64,000 nt of DNA from CAYPGJ01 sp050174775 (lineage in GTDB: Bacteria; Planctomycetota; Phycisphaerae; Phycisphaerales; UBA1924): contig JBFXJP010000002.1 in the NCBI GenBank assembly GCA_050174775.1, positions 279,426-343,425 of the forward strand, given 5' to 3'. Below the pieces are notes generated by a model. It made no database searches. It saw nothing but the letters and a program-made list of their open reading frames with translations, and was not told the DNA's origin. Position 1 is the stretch's first letter. Each line of letters starts with the position of its first letter. Shown in pieces: positions 54,328 through 63,712 of this stretch. Position numbers and translations under genes: made by a program.

Positions 54328-57033
54328 TTACGAGCAGGGGACGCCGAAACCGACAAGCACGGCGTTGAGGTCGGCGAAATTGGTGATGTTGTCGTCGGGG
54401 ACGCCGTTGTTGTCTTGGTCGGGAGCGACGTTGCCGAGGATGGCGGGGCCGGTCTGGCCGTAGTGATTGAGGACGTTGTTGAGGTCGGCGAAGTTCACAA
54501 TGCCGTCGTCGTTGGTGTCGCCGACGCATGGGAGAGCCCAGGCGCGGATGTTGTCTGCGTAGAGGATGGAGCCGGGTCCGGCAGTGTTCTCGTCACCGCT
54601 GGAGAGGAAGAGGGCGTCGAGGTTGGCGTTCAGGACGAGCGAGGCGCCGTTGCAGGAGGCGAGGGAGCCGACGCTGACGACGGCTCCGCCGGAGTCACGC
54701 AGCAGAGCGCCGTTGATGCGGTACGTGTGGTTGCCCGCGAGATTCTTGTGGATGGAGAGGGTGAAGAAGTCGGCGTGGTTGATACCGAGCGATGCGAGGG
54801 AGACGCCGGTGTCGATCCACAGGGCCGCGGGGGCGCCGCCGGTCGGGCAGGTGAAGGCGGGGTTGGGCGCGGTGTGCCAGAGCGTTTGTGTGACGGAGGA
54901 GTGCGCGATGCGCGTCGCGAGCGCGAACGTCGTTGCACTGGTGGCGTGCGCGGGGCTCCAGAGTCGCGTGGTGGCGTCGTCGGTGAGCATGTATGAGGCG
55001 CGCGTGGCCCAGCCTCGGGATGAGGAGGCGACGACGCTGGGGAGCCGCGTGACAGCTTGTGTGAATGAGACGAATGCCGGGCTGGCGGGCGTCGTGGGGG
55101 TGGTGTCCCGGAAGAGGTTTTCCATGCGGAGGACATTGGTGGAGTTGGCGCCTGCGGCGTGCTGGATCGGCATGTTGGGGGCGGAGGCCCACCGGAAGGG
55201 CGTGCCGCTGTCGCCGTCATCATCCATCGCGCCGATGGTGACTCCGGTGAGACCCCATTCGAGGTTGTCGTGGTAGACGAGTGAGAGGGTTGGGGGGGAG
55301 ACGAAGAGGAAGTTGGGGCTGCACTCGAGCGTGACGTCGTCGATGAAGATCGCGCTTCCGAGGCCCGCCACGTTCTGCTCGGACTCGAAGGCGAGACGGT
55401 CCATGGAGTTGATGAACGGGGATCCGTCGAAGACGGACATCCCTGCGATGCTGATGTTCAGGTCGCCGTTGGAAGTGGAGAGGAAGCAGAGGTTCTGCTC
55501 GATGCCCAGGGGCCAGTCGAAGCCCGTGTCGACCACGTCGACGCCGAGGACGGGGTTGTTGGCGAAGGGGTTCGGCGCCCCGAGCTCGTCGATGGGGTCG
55601 TAGTACGGGTTGGTCTGGACGTAGACGCGGTTGGTGTAGGGGGCCGGGGGCGTTTCACGTCCGATGAAGACTCGTGAATGAAGGCTGTTGTCCGTGAGGG
55701 ATTGGACGGCCACCGCGCGGACGGTGTGGTTGGGGTCCGAGAGACGGATGTTGACGCAGAGCCTGAGCGGGTTTCCGAAGAGTGGGTAGGAGAGGGGGAG
55801 GTGTGTGCTGTTGGTTTCGGTGTGGGTGTTGTCGGGCGAGGAGTTGAGCTGACGGATTACCTTATCGCCTGAGCCGCTGGGCATGTCGACGACATCGGAT
55901 GCGAAGCCGGACCAGCGCTCGTTGAGCGGGAGGGGGCCGAAGTTGAACCATTGCAGGTGATCGATGTAGGAGCCCGTGACGCAGTTGAGTGGGGGAGGGA
56001 TGGGTGTGGGCGGGGGTGGCGGGCTGCCCTCGGCGTGGAGGTTGTCGATGGCGTAGGAGCCTGCGGCTTCGGCGGACATGGAGGCGCTGAAGCGGTCGAA
56101 TCCGGTGAGCCCGTTGATGGATGGGCCTTGGAAGGCGGGCACGGGTCCTTCGCCGTCGTAGAAGTCGACGTGCTGGGTGGCGACGCCCGCGATGCTGAAT
56201 TCGTGGATGACGCGGAACCAGGCGTTGACGGGTGGGGACATCTCGCCGTTGGGGCCTGGTGTTTGCGGTCCGGCGTAGCCGGGGGGGAACGTGAGGGGCA
56301 CGAACTCGCCGGTGGTGACGGATACCTGCTCGAGCGCGTAGAAGTGCGGGATGGGTCCGACGGGAAGACTGACGTTGGGATCGCTGTTGGTGCCGCCCCA
56401 GATGACGCGGTCGAGAATAAATCCGGCGCCGACGTTGGCCGTGTCATGCGTCCAGAGCGTGTTCAAGGAATCGATGTGCGCATCGGTGGCGAGGCGCGCG
56501 GGCGCGGAGGGCGTGGCGGAGAAGGTCACGCGCACGGGGGTGGATGCGCCGGAGGGCAGCTGCGCGAACGTGGCGCGGAAGGCGGCGAAGAACCCGTCGG
56601 GCGGCTGTGGCGCGACGACGTTCATGCGGAGCTTGTTGGTCGTGTTGCCGGCGATCGCGTCGTTCGTGATGACGGAGGCGAGCACGGACTGTTGCTGGGC
56701 GAAGAAGGATGTGGCTTCCGTGGCGCCTGTGAGCGAGCCGCCGAATGTTCCCGCGGCGATCTGGCCGGAGGAGATGGGGCCGAGGGGGAGGGCTTCGAAG
56801 CCGTTGTCGTAGGAGTACGGGCCGGAGGGGCCGTCTGAGCCGGAGGAGGCTCGGGCGATGACTCCCCATGCGGACGACATGTCGATGCGGGCTGCGCGCT
56901 GTTCGGGCGTCCGGCCCGGCTCTTGAACGGCGTCGTGGATGCGTGTGTGGGTGAGGGCTGAGGGAGAGCCTGCTGCGGCGGCGAGCGTGAATGCGCCTGC
57001 GCCTACAGCCACAGAGAAAACGTGACGTCTCAT
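54328..57033 (-). CDS. Dockerin-bearing secreted paralogue 2 (subfamily A)
   Basis: A 901-residue protein from ATG 57033 (AGGGGAA upstream) with signal peptide MRRHVFSVAVGAGAFTLAAA. It has the three-part body of paralogue 1: YDNGFEALPLG, YIDHLQWFNFG and YHDNLEWGLTG mark the domain starts. Conserved segments include FIGRETPPAPYTN, MENLFRDTTP, SVTQTLWHTAPNPAF and NHTYRINGALLRD. The C-terminal dockerin pair reads GDTNDDGIVNFADLNN and NNGVPDDNITNFADLNA, bracketed by PCVGD and GFGVPC. It shares an upstream element with paralogue 1. Role unknown; secreted and calcium-binding by motif. Confidence 0.75.
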   Translation of the reverse strand: MRRHVFSVAVGAGAFTLAAAAGSPSALTHTRIHDAVQEPGRTPEQRAARIDMSSAWGVIARASSGSDGPSGPYSYDNGFEALPLGPISSGQIAAGTFGGSLTGATEATSFFAQQQSVLASVITNDAIAGNTTNKLRMNVVAPQPPDGFFAAFRATFAQLPSGASTPVRVTFSATPSAPARLATDAHIDSLNTLWTHDTANVGAGFILDRVIWGGTNSDPNVSLPVGPIPHFYALEQVSVTTGEFVPLTFPPGYAGPQTPGPNGEMSPPVNAWFRVIHEFSIAGVATQHVDFYDGEGPVPAFQGPSINGLTGFDRFSASMSAEAAGSYAIDNLHAEGSPPPPPTPIPPPLNCVTGSYIDHLQWFNFGPLPLNERWSGFASDVVDMPSGSGDKVIRQLNSSPDNTHTETNSTHLPLSYPLFGNPLRLCVNIRLSDPNHTVRAVAVQSLTDNSLHSRVFIGRETPPAPYTNRVYVQTNPYYDPIDELGAPNPFANNPVLGVDVVDTGFDWPLGIEQNLCFLSTSNGDLNISIAGMSVFDGSPFINSMDRLAFESEQNVAGLGSAIFIDDVTLECSPNFLFVSPPTLSLVYHDNLEWGLTGVTIGAMDDDGDSGTPFRWASAPNMPIQHAAGANSTNVLRMENLFRDTTPTTPASPAFVSFTQAVTRLPSVVASSSRGWATRASYMLTDDATTRLWSPAHATSATTFALATRIAHSSVTQTLWHTAPNPAFTCPTGGAPAALWIDTGVSLASLGINHADFFTLSIHKNLAGNHTYRINGALLRDSGGAVVSVGSLASCNGASLVLNANLDALFLSSGDENTAGPGSILYADNIRAWALPCVGDTNDDGIVNFADLNNVLNHYGQTGPAILGNVAPDQDNNGVPDDNITNFADLNAVLVGFGVPCS

Positions 57034-57081
57034 GTGATTCCCCTACGAGTGGGCGTAGCGCGGGGACGCCCCGGCCAACGC

Positions 57082-57108
57082 CACGGAAGTGCGGAGCACA
57101 GTCCGATA
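57082..57108 (-). promoter_or_regulatory. Conserved 27-nt element upstream of paralogue 2
   Basis: Second copy of the element at 54181-54207 (23 of 27 identical), 49-75 nt before the start codon at 57033. No copy was recognised upstream of paralogues 3 or 4. Confidence 0.5.
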
Positions 57109-57165
57109 CGCCCAGAGTACAGGTGTCGGTTCCGGGGACAATCGCTGCCGGTCGAAAGTATTGAA

Positions 57166-57197
57166 AAGGCCGCGGGAGGCGAACCTCCCACGGCCTT
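57166..57197 (-). terminator. Terminator after paralogue 3
   Basis: A 14-bp stem with one mismatch (57166-57179 with 57184-57197) and, on the minus strand, the loop TTCG, a stable RNA tetraloop; CTTTTC follows. It ends the gene at 57246-60032. Confidence 0.75.
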
Positions 57198-57245
57198 GTG
57201 TTCTGCATGATCCGGAGGGGAGCGACCCTTCCGGACCCTGTACGG

Positions 57246-60032
57246 TTAGATACAGGGCACGCCGAAGCCGGAGAGCACGGCGTTCAGATCTGTGAAGTTG
57301 GTGGCGTTGTCGTCTGGGACGCCGTCGCCGTTTGCGTCGGGCGCGACGTTGCCGCCGACGTTGGCGCCGGACTGACCGAAGAACGAGAGCACGTTGTTGA
57401 GATCGGTGAAGTTGACGACGCCGTCATCGTTGGTGTCGCCCAGGCAGGGGAGCGCCCAGACGCGGATGTTGTCGGCGTAGAGGATGGAGCCCGCGACTGC
57501 GGTGTTGTCGTCGCCTGCGGAGAGGAAGACGATGTCGATGTTCTTCCTGAGTTCGGAGACGGACTGGTTGATGGGATCGCAGCCGATGAGGCCCGCGGGG
57601 GTGACGACTGCGCCGCCGCTGTCACGGAGGAGGCGTCCGTTGATGCGGAAGGTGTGGTTTCCGGCGAGGTTCTTGTGAATGGAGAGCTGGTAGAAGGATC
57701 CGAAGTTCACGCCGAGCGCTGCGAGGGAGACGCCGGAGTCAACCCAGTTGACTGCGGAGGGGCCGCCGGAGACGGGCGGGCAGGAGAAGGCGGGGTTGGG
57801 GGTGGAGTACCAGAGCGTCTGGGTGACGGAGGAGAAGATGAGACGGGTGGAGATGCCGAAGATGGTTGGGTTGGAGGTGGCCTGACCGGGGCCCCAGAGC
57901 CGGGTCGTGGCGCCGTCGGTCATCATGTAGTTGCCGCTCATGGCCCAGCCGCGCGTGCTCGAGGAGGTGACGTTGGGGAGGCGCGAGGAGGCCTGTGTGA
58001 AGAAGGCGAAGTTGGGGTCGCTCGGCGGGAAGGGGTCGGTGTCGCGGAAGAGGTTTTCCATGCGGAGGACCTTGGTGGAGTTGGCGCCGGCGCCCTGCTG
58101 GATGGGCATGTTCGCGGCGGAGCCCCAGCGGAAGGGGGTTGCGGTGTTGCCGTCGTCGTCCATGGCGCCGATGGTGACGCCGACGATGCCCCATTCGAGA
58201 TCATCGTTGTAGACGAGCGTGAAGGGCGGGAGGACGACATTGGGGAGTGTGAGGCACTGGAGGACGACGTTGTCGAGGAAGAACTGGTTGCCTGCGCCGA
58301 AGGCGTTGTTCTCGGAGTCGTATCCGGCGCGGTCGATGGCGTTGACGAAGGCGGTGCCTGTGTAGATGGTGGTCGTGCCGACCTTGACGGTGAGCACGGC
58401 CGCATCGTTGACGTTGAAGCAGACGGTGCGGTATGCGTTGTCGAAGGGGTAGTTGAAGCCGGTGTCCGCGACGTCGACGCCGACGATGGCGACGTTATCG
58501 AACGGCGTGGTGGTCCCTTCGGGGTCGATGGGGTTGTACGCGGCGTTCATCTGGACGTAGGCGCGGTTGGTGTAGGGGGCCGGTGGCGCTTCGCGTCCGA
58601 TGTAGAGGCGTGAGGTGACGGTGTTATTGAGGACGGACTGCGCGCTGAAGCCTCTGACGGTGACGTTGCCCGCTGGGATCTTGATGTCTGTGCAGAGGCT
58701 GATGGGCGAGCCCGGTGTGGCGAAGGCGTCCGGGAGGGAGGTGCGCATCTCCTCGCGGTAGCGGTCGTCGGGGAAGATGTTGTTCTGTCGCATCGCGTTG
58801 TTCGAGCCGGCGGGCGGATCGAGGACGATGGCCGCGAACGCGGATTGGGCGGAGACCCAGCGCGTGCTCTGGCCGAAGAGCTGGTCGTTGAAGAGCCACT
58901 CGAGGTCGTCGACGTACTGCCCTGAGGTGCACTGAAGGAGCGGCGGAGTGGGGAGGATGAACTCGACGCCTTCGACGTGCATGTTGTCGTAGTAGCAAGC
59001 GTCGTTCTGGCGCGTCTCGTGGTGACGGGCGCTCCAGCGGTCGATGCGTCCGACGTTGATGCCGATCGTGGCGTAGCCCTCGACGGGTCCGTTGCCGTCG
59101 TTGTAGTCGATCTTGATGAAGTTGGTGCCGGCCTGATCGGTCTCATGGATGATGCGGAACCATTGCTGGACGGGGACGCGCATCTGGCCTTCGGGGCCGG
59201 GGGTCTGGGGTCCGGTGTATCCGACGGGGAAGGTGAGCGGGATGAAGAGCCCGGTGGTGAAGGAGTTGGGGTCGGGGCCGAGGTTGTAGAAGTAGGGGGT
59301 GGGGCCGATCGGGATCGAACCGCTGACGGATTCGCCGCCCCACATGACGCGGTCGATTACGAAGCCCGAAGAGACGTACGAGGCTTCGGAGACCCACCGG
59401 CTCTCGATCGCGTTGACGTAGCAGTCGTGCGCGAACACGGCGTTGAGCCCGGTGTCGGCGCGGAAGACGAACCGCTGGTCGATGGTGGTGGGATTCACGA
59501 ACGACTTGGCGAAGTTGTACGCCCAGAGACGCGTGATCGTGCCGTCGGGCGCATTGGTCGTGGTGTTGAACCCGCGGAGCTTCACGGAGCTGTTGCCCGC
59601 GACGGCGTCGGTGACGGCGCCGGCGTTCGGGAAGAGGCGCGCTTGAGAGTAGAGCGCGCCCGCGCCGGTGGTGGCGCCGCTGTAGACCGCGGACGTGGAC
59701 TGCACCCCGGCGGGCGAGCTGAGGTTCACGTTCGTCGGGGTGCCCTCGAAGGTGTCATCGAGGAACGTGAGAGCTGGGCCGTCTGCGCCCGAGTTCGAGG
59801 AGCCGCGCGTGATCTGCCCGATGACGGATGCGAGATCGAGGCGTTCGACGCCCCGGAACATTCCTTCGTGGATGCGTGTGATAATGGGGTAATCAGGGGT
59901 GACGACGCGTCCGTGCTCGTCGCGTTCCCGGATGTCGTTTTCCGGCTCGGGCTGTGGGAGTGGAGTCGCGTGCGTCAGGGCCGCGAGGCCGAACGCAAGC
60001 CCGACTGTCGAGATGAACCATGTGTTCCGCAT
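57246..60032 (-). CDS. Dockerin-bearing secreted paralogue 3 (subfamily B)
   Basis: A 928-residue protein from ATG 60032 with signal peptide RNTWFISTVGLAFGLAALT. Subfamily B differs in its first domain: after VIGQITRGSSNSGADGPALT it has FLDDTFEGTPTN, then SVKLRGFNTT and LWAYNFAKSF. The later domains (YVDDLEWLFND, YNDDLEWGIVG) and segments such as NIFPDDRYREE, FIGREAPPAPY-like IGREAPPAPYTN, MENLFRDTDP and NHTFRINGRLLRD match the other paralogues. It ends in the Cys-bracketed dockerin pair (ALPCLGDTNDDG, GFGVPC). It may be a lectin-like surface protein. Confidence 0.75.
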   Translation of the reverse strand: MRNTWFISTVGLAFGLAALTHATPLPQPEPENDIRERDEHGRVVTPDYPIITRIHEGMFRGVERLDLASVIGQITRGSSNSGADGPALTFLDDTFEGTPTNVNLSSPAGVQSTSAVYSGATTGAGALYSQARLFPNAGAVTDAVAGNSSVKLRGFNTTTNAPDGTITRLWAYNFAKSFVNPTTIDQRFVFRADTGLNAVFAHDCYVNAIESRWVSEASYVSSGFVIDRVMWGGESVSGSIPIGPTPYFYNLGPDPNSFTTGLFIPLTFPVGYTGPQTPGPEGQMRVPVQQWFRIIHETDQAGTNFIKIDYNDGNGPVEGYATIGINVGRIDRWSARHHETRQNDACYYDNMHVEGVEFILPTPPLLQCTSGQYVDDLEWLFNDQLFGQSTRWVSAQSAFAAIVLDPPAGSNNAMRQNNIFPDDRYREEMRTSLPDAFATPGSPISLCTDIKIPAGNVTVRGFSAQSVLNNTVTSRLYIGREAPPAPYTNRAYVQMNAAYNPIDPEGTTTPFDNVAIVGVDVADTGFNYPFDNAYRTVCFNVNDAAVLTVKVGTTTIYTGTAFVNAIDRAGYDSENNAFGAGNQFFLDNVVLQCLTLPNVVLPPFTLVYNDDLEWGIVGVTIGAMDDDGNTATPFRWGSAANMPIQQGAGANSTKVLRMENLFRDTDPFPPSDPNFAFFTQASSRLPNVTSSSTRGWAMSGNYMMTDGATTRLWGPGQATSNPTIFGISTRLIFSSVTQTLWYSTPNPAFSCPPVSGGPSAVNWVDSGVSLAALGVNFGSFYQLSIHKNLAGNHTFRINGRLLRDSGGAVVTPAGLIGCDPINQSVSELRKNIDIVFLSAGDDNTAVAGSILYADNIRVWALPCLGDTNDDGVVNFTDLNNVLSFFGQSGANVGGNVAPDANGDGVPDDNATNFTDLNAVLSGFGVPCI

Positions 60033-60367
60033 GTGGACCGCTCCTGCGAGAAGCCATGCAAACCGAGTCGCGGCATGCAGAAGAGCGAGGGCGCCACGCG
60101 CCGCAGGCTCGGGCAAGCCGCGACCGAACCACCGAGGGCCGCACGGCGCGGCCCATTGCGCGAATTTTCCCGCAGTTCTGTGTTTGACACAAGAGTTGTC
60201 CCGGTGATTTGTCGGGTTGTCTTCCGGGGGGGTATGCGGGTCTCCCCGGGAATGGAGGCGGGCAGGCTTCGGCCCAGGGCAAAAAAAGCGACCGCCCTCA
60301 AGAGTCGAGGACGGTCGCGGGCGTGATCTTATCTCAGCCTCCCGTTCGGTGGGGGGCTGGATGGTTC
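60033..60367 (-). other. 335-nt gap between paralogues 3 and 4
   Basis: It holds the upstream region of paralogue 3 and, at its high-coordinate end, the terminator of paralogue 4. No gene or clear promoter is seen; the 27-nt element of subfamily A is absent. Confidence 0.4.
60288..60318 (-). terminator. Terminator after paralogue 4
   Basis: A 12-bp stem with one mismatch (60288-60299 with 60307-60318) and 7-nt loop; on the minus strand it is followed by seven T. This is the strongest terminator in the array. Confidence 0.8.
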
Positions 60368-63115
60368 TTAGACGCAGGGCACGCCGAAGCCGGAGAGGAC
60401 CGCGTTGAGGTCGCTGAAGTTGGTGGAGTTGTCGTCGGGCACGCCGTCGCCGTTGGCGTCGGGGGCGACGTTCCCGCCGATGTTGGCGCCGGACTGTCCG
60501 AAGAACGAGAGCACGTTGTTGAGGTCATTGAAGTTGACGACACCGTCGTCGTTCGTGTCGCCCAGGCATGGAAGCGCCCAAGCCTTCACATTGTCGGCAT
60601 AGAGGATGGAGCCAGCGGCCGCGGTGTTGTCGTCGCCTCCGGACAGGAAGATGATATCGAGGTTCTTGCTGACGATCACCTGGGTGCCGTCGCAGGTGTT
60701 CAGCGATGCCGGGGTGACGACATTCCCGCCGGAGTCACGGAGCAGGCGACCGTTGATGCGGTAGGTGTGGTTTCCGGCAAGGTTCTTGTGCGTCGTGAGC
60801 GAGAAGAACTGGCCGAATCCGATGCCGAGTGATGCGAGCGAGGAGCCCGAATCGACCCAGAGCACTGCAGAGGGTCCGCCGCTGACGACCGGGCAGACGA
60901 ATGCGGGATTCGGGGTGGTGTACCAGAGCGTCTGTGTGACGGAGGAGAAGGCGAGACGGTTGCCGAGACTGAAGACGGAGACGTTCGGCGTTGCCTGTCC
61001 CGGGCTCCAGAGTCGTGTCGTGGAGCCGTCGGTGAGCATGTAGGAGCCGCCGGCGGCCCAGCCGCGTGTGGAGGAGGCTGTGACGTTGGGGAGGAGCGTT
61101 GTGGCCTGCGTGAACGAGGCGAAGTTCGGGTCGGAGGGGACGAGGGGGTCTTCGTCGCGGAAGACGTTCTCCATGCGGAGGACCTTCGTCGTGTTCGTGC
61201 CAGCGCCCTGCTGGATCGGCATGTTTGCGGCCGAGGACCAACGGAATGGGGTGGTGACGTTGCCGTCGTCATCGTGCTGTCCGACGGTGACGCCGACGAT
61301 GCCCCACTCGAGATCGTCGCCGTAGACCAGCGTGAAGGGAGGCAGCGTGACGTTGGGCAGCGCCTGGCACTGCAACATGAGGTTGTCGAAGAGGAAGGTG
61401 TTTCCGGCGCCGAACGCGTTGTTCTCCGACTCGAGCGCGTAGCGATCGATGGAGTTGACGAAGGCCTGTCCGGTGTAGATGTTCGTGCCGCCGACGCTGA
61501 CGGTCATAGCGCGCGTATCGGCGACCTGGAAGCAGACCTGCCGGTAGGAGTTGTCGAAGGGGTAGTTGAAGCCGGTGTCGGCGACGTCTGATCCGACGAC
61601 GGCGACGTTGTCGAAGGGTGTGGTGGTTCCCTCGGCGTCGATGGGGTTGTACAGGTTGTTGATCTGGATGTACGCACGCGGCGTGAACGGGGCCGGGGGA
61701 GCTTCGCGGCCGATGAAGAGGCGCGTGATGATGTCGTTATCGACGAGTGACTGCGGGCTCAGGCCGCGGACCGTGACGTTGCCGCCGGTGATCTTGACAT
61801 CCGCGCAGATGCGGAAGGGGTTGCCGGGCGTGGCGAACGTCTCGGGAACGCGCGTGATCGACTCCTGGCGGTAGCGGTCGTCGGGGAAGATGTTGTTCTG
61901 GCGGTAACGCTTGCTGCCGGTCTCGCTGAGGATGACCGCCTTCGAAGAGGTGGCGTCGACCCATCGGATATTCTGACCGAACAGGTCGCCGACGGTGAGC
62001 CACTCGAGGTCGTCGAGGTACTGCCCGGCGGCGCACTCGAGGGGCGGGGGCACGGGGAGGACGAGTTCGACGCCCTGCGCGGCGAAGTTGTCGAAGTAGC
62101 AGGCGTCATTCTGGATCTCGGAGTTGAAGCGCGCGTTCCATCGGTCATAGCGAGAGACGGAGAGGCCGAGCGTGCGGTTGCCTTCGATCTCGCCGCCGCC
62201 GTTCATGAAGTCGATCTTGAGGACGGCGTCGCCGGAGGTCTCGACCTCGTGGATCATCTTGAACCAAGAGTTGACGGGGACCTGAATGGGTTGACCCGCG
62301 TTGGGATGGCCTGCGGGGTAGACGAGTTCCTGGAAGATGCCGGTGGTGAAGGAGTTGGGGTCGAGGCCGAGGTTATAGAAGCTGGTGAGCGCGCCCGCCG
62401 GGAGACCTGCGCCGGCAGTCGGGTTCGTGCCGCCCCAGAGGACGCGGTCGACGAGGAAGCCGCCGGTGGTATAGGAGGCTTCGCTGGTGAAGGTGGTGGT
62501 GATGGCGTTCACGAAGGTCTCGTGCGACTGACGCGCCGGGGCCGCGGGGTCGGCGCGGAGCACCATGCGGATGTCGATGGTGTTCTGCGGGGTGTATTGC
62601 TTGACCCAGTTGTACGACCAGAGTCGCGCGATGGTTCCGTTGGGTGGAGTGCTGGTGTTCGAGAAGCCGCGGAGCTTCATGGTGGAGTTGCCGCCGGCGT
62701 TCTCTGTGGTTGCGCCCGCGAGCGGTGAGAGCTGGGACTGCTGGAGAATGCTGCCGAGCCCCGAGCTGGCGCCGGTCCACACCGTGGACGGGGAGATCTG
62801 GTTAAGGAGGTTCGCCGGGATCGGCTGCAGGCCCTCGAAGGTGTCTGTCATGAACGTGAGCGCGGGTCCCGGGCCGTCCGCGCCAGCGTGCGTGGAGCCA
62901 CGCGTGATGCGGCCGAAGGCTGTGGAGACGTCGATGCGTCCCGCCAGGCCCGCGTTCTCCCGGGCTCGGAGCATCTCGACGTGCGCGGGCTTCACGGGAC
63001 GGCCGAAGTCGTCGAGTTCCCTGAAGTCGGTCACATGTTGCCAGACGCCATCCGCTGCTCCCGCGGTCATGCACATCGCGGCTCCCGCAGCCGCTGCGAT
63101 CCATCCGATTCTCAT
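60368..63115 (-). CDS. Dockerin-bearing secreted paralogue 4 (subfamily B)
   Basis: A 915-residue protein from ATG 63115 (GAGGAGA upstream) with signal peptide MRIGWIAAAAGAAMCMTAGA. It is closest to paralogue 3: AFGRITRGSTHAGADGPGPA, FMTDTFEGLQP, MKLRGFSNTSTPPNGTIARL and LWSYNWVKQY in the first domain, then YLDDLEWLTVG, YGDDLEWGIVG and a MENVFRDEDP segment. The C-terminal dockerin pair (GDTNDDGVVNFNDLNN, NGDGVPDDNSTNFSDLNA) has Cys on both sides. No active-site motif is seen. Confidence 0.75.
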   Translation of the reverse strand: MRIGWIAAAAGAAMCMTAGAADGVWQHVTDFRELDDFGRPVKPAHVEMLRARENAGLAGRIDVSTAFGRITRGSTHAGADGPGPALTFMTDTFEGLQPIPANLLNQISPSTVWTGASSGLGSILQQSQLSPLAGATTENAGGNSTMKLRGFSNTSTPPNGTIARLWSYNWVKQYTPQNTIDIRMVLRADPAAPARQSHETFVNAITTTFTSEASYTTGGFLVDRVLWGGTNPTAGAGLPAGALTSFYNLGLDPNSFTTGIFQELVYPAGHPNAGQPIQVPVNSWFKMIHEVETSGDAVLKIDFMNGGGEIEGNRTLGLSVSRYDRWNARFNSEIQNDACYFDNFAAQGVELVLPVPPPLECAAGQYLDDLEWLTVGDLFGQNIRWVDATSSKAVILSETGSKRYRQNNIFPDDRYRQESITRVPETFATPGNPFRICADVKITGGNVTVRGLSPQSLVDNDIITRLFIGREAPPAPFTPRAYIQINNLYNPIDAEGTTTPFDNVAVVGSDVADTGFNYPFDNSYRQVCFQVADTRAMTVSVGGTNIYTGQAFVNSIDRYALESENNAFGAGNTFLFDNLMLQCQALPNVTLPPFTLVYGDDLEWGIVGVTVGQHDDDGNVTTPFRWSSAANMPIQQGAGTNTTKVLRMENVFRDEDPLVPSDPNFASFTQATTLLPNVTASSTRGWAAGGSYMLTDGSTTRLWSPGQATPNVSVFSLGNRLAFSSVTQTLWYTTPNPAFVCPVVSGGPSAVLWVDSGSSLASLGIGFGQFFSLTTHKNLAGNHTYRINGRLLRDSGGNVVTPASLNTCDGTQVIVSKNLDIIFLSGGDDNTAAAGSILYADNVKAWALPCLGDTNDDGVVNFNDLNNVLSFFGQSGANIGGNVAPDANGDGVPDDNSTNFSDLNAVLSGFGVPCV

Positions 63116-63630
63116 GAATGCTGTCTCCTCAATCCACACGAGGGCCACTGCTCCCGGCGAATGCGACCACCGCACTCGCGCGACGTCCGTCGTCAATGCG
63201 CGCGGCGCGCGATGCATGCCTCGCGCGCGGGTTCCGGCTCGTTCTGGCGTCTTGTTCTGCTGCGAGACACGCGCGATCTCTACCGTGGGGAATGCGACGA
63301 CCGGGTCGCATCATCACCGTGACGAGCGACCGCTTTGCATTCCCGGAAACCTTCGATGTGCCCACGAGTCGAATCCGACACGGGCGTTTGCCCGCCGTCG
63401 CGCCGATCCGGTTGCGTTCGCACCGATCGGTGTTCGACCACGAAACTATGCGCTCTGATCGTCCGCTGTTCAAGAGCGGACGCGCGATTCTCGCCGTCTT
63501 CTTCCGCGAGACATGTGCTGAGGTTGCGGATATTACCTCAGTTCGCTGTCGCGCGGTTGAGTGTGCAGTCAATGATTGAGGGTTTCGCCGCAGGGATGCG
63601 ACATCCCCGGGAGTGATCGCCCTAAAGAAC
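63116..63630 (-). other. Long non-coding gap upstream of paralogue 4
   Basis: Together with the terminator that follows, this is the longest gene-free stretch in the array (about 600 nt). Two dyads stand out: TGCGAC-N6-GTCGCA at 63293-63310 and CTGAGGT-N10-ACCTCAG at 63518-63541. A weak minus-strand promoter (TTGAAC, 17 nt, CATAGT at 63473-63445) would give a leader of about 320 nt before ATG 63115. Open frames on both strands lack start signals and protein-like composition. Confidence 0.35.
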
Positions 63631-63662
63631 AGGCCGCGGAAGACGTGGGTCTTCCGCGGCCT
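63631..63662 (-). terminator. Terminator after paralogue 5
   Basis: A perfect 14-bp stem (63631-63644 with 63649-63662) with a 4-nt loop. On the minus strand it is followed by GTTCTTTAG, a weak T-run. The stem begins with the same AGGCCGCGG sequence as the terminators of paralogues 2 and 3. Confidence 0.65.
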
Positions 63663-63712
63663 GGAATGAGAATCGGTCAGTTGACCGGAGTCTGCAGTTC
63701 CGTCACCTCAGC

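Noticed and set aside
63118..63579. A 153-residue + strand open frame in the gap before paralogue 4
   Set aside because: No ribosome-binding site, Arg/Ala/Ser-rich composition and no domain-like pattern.
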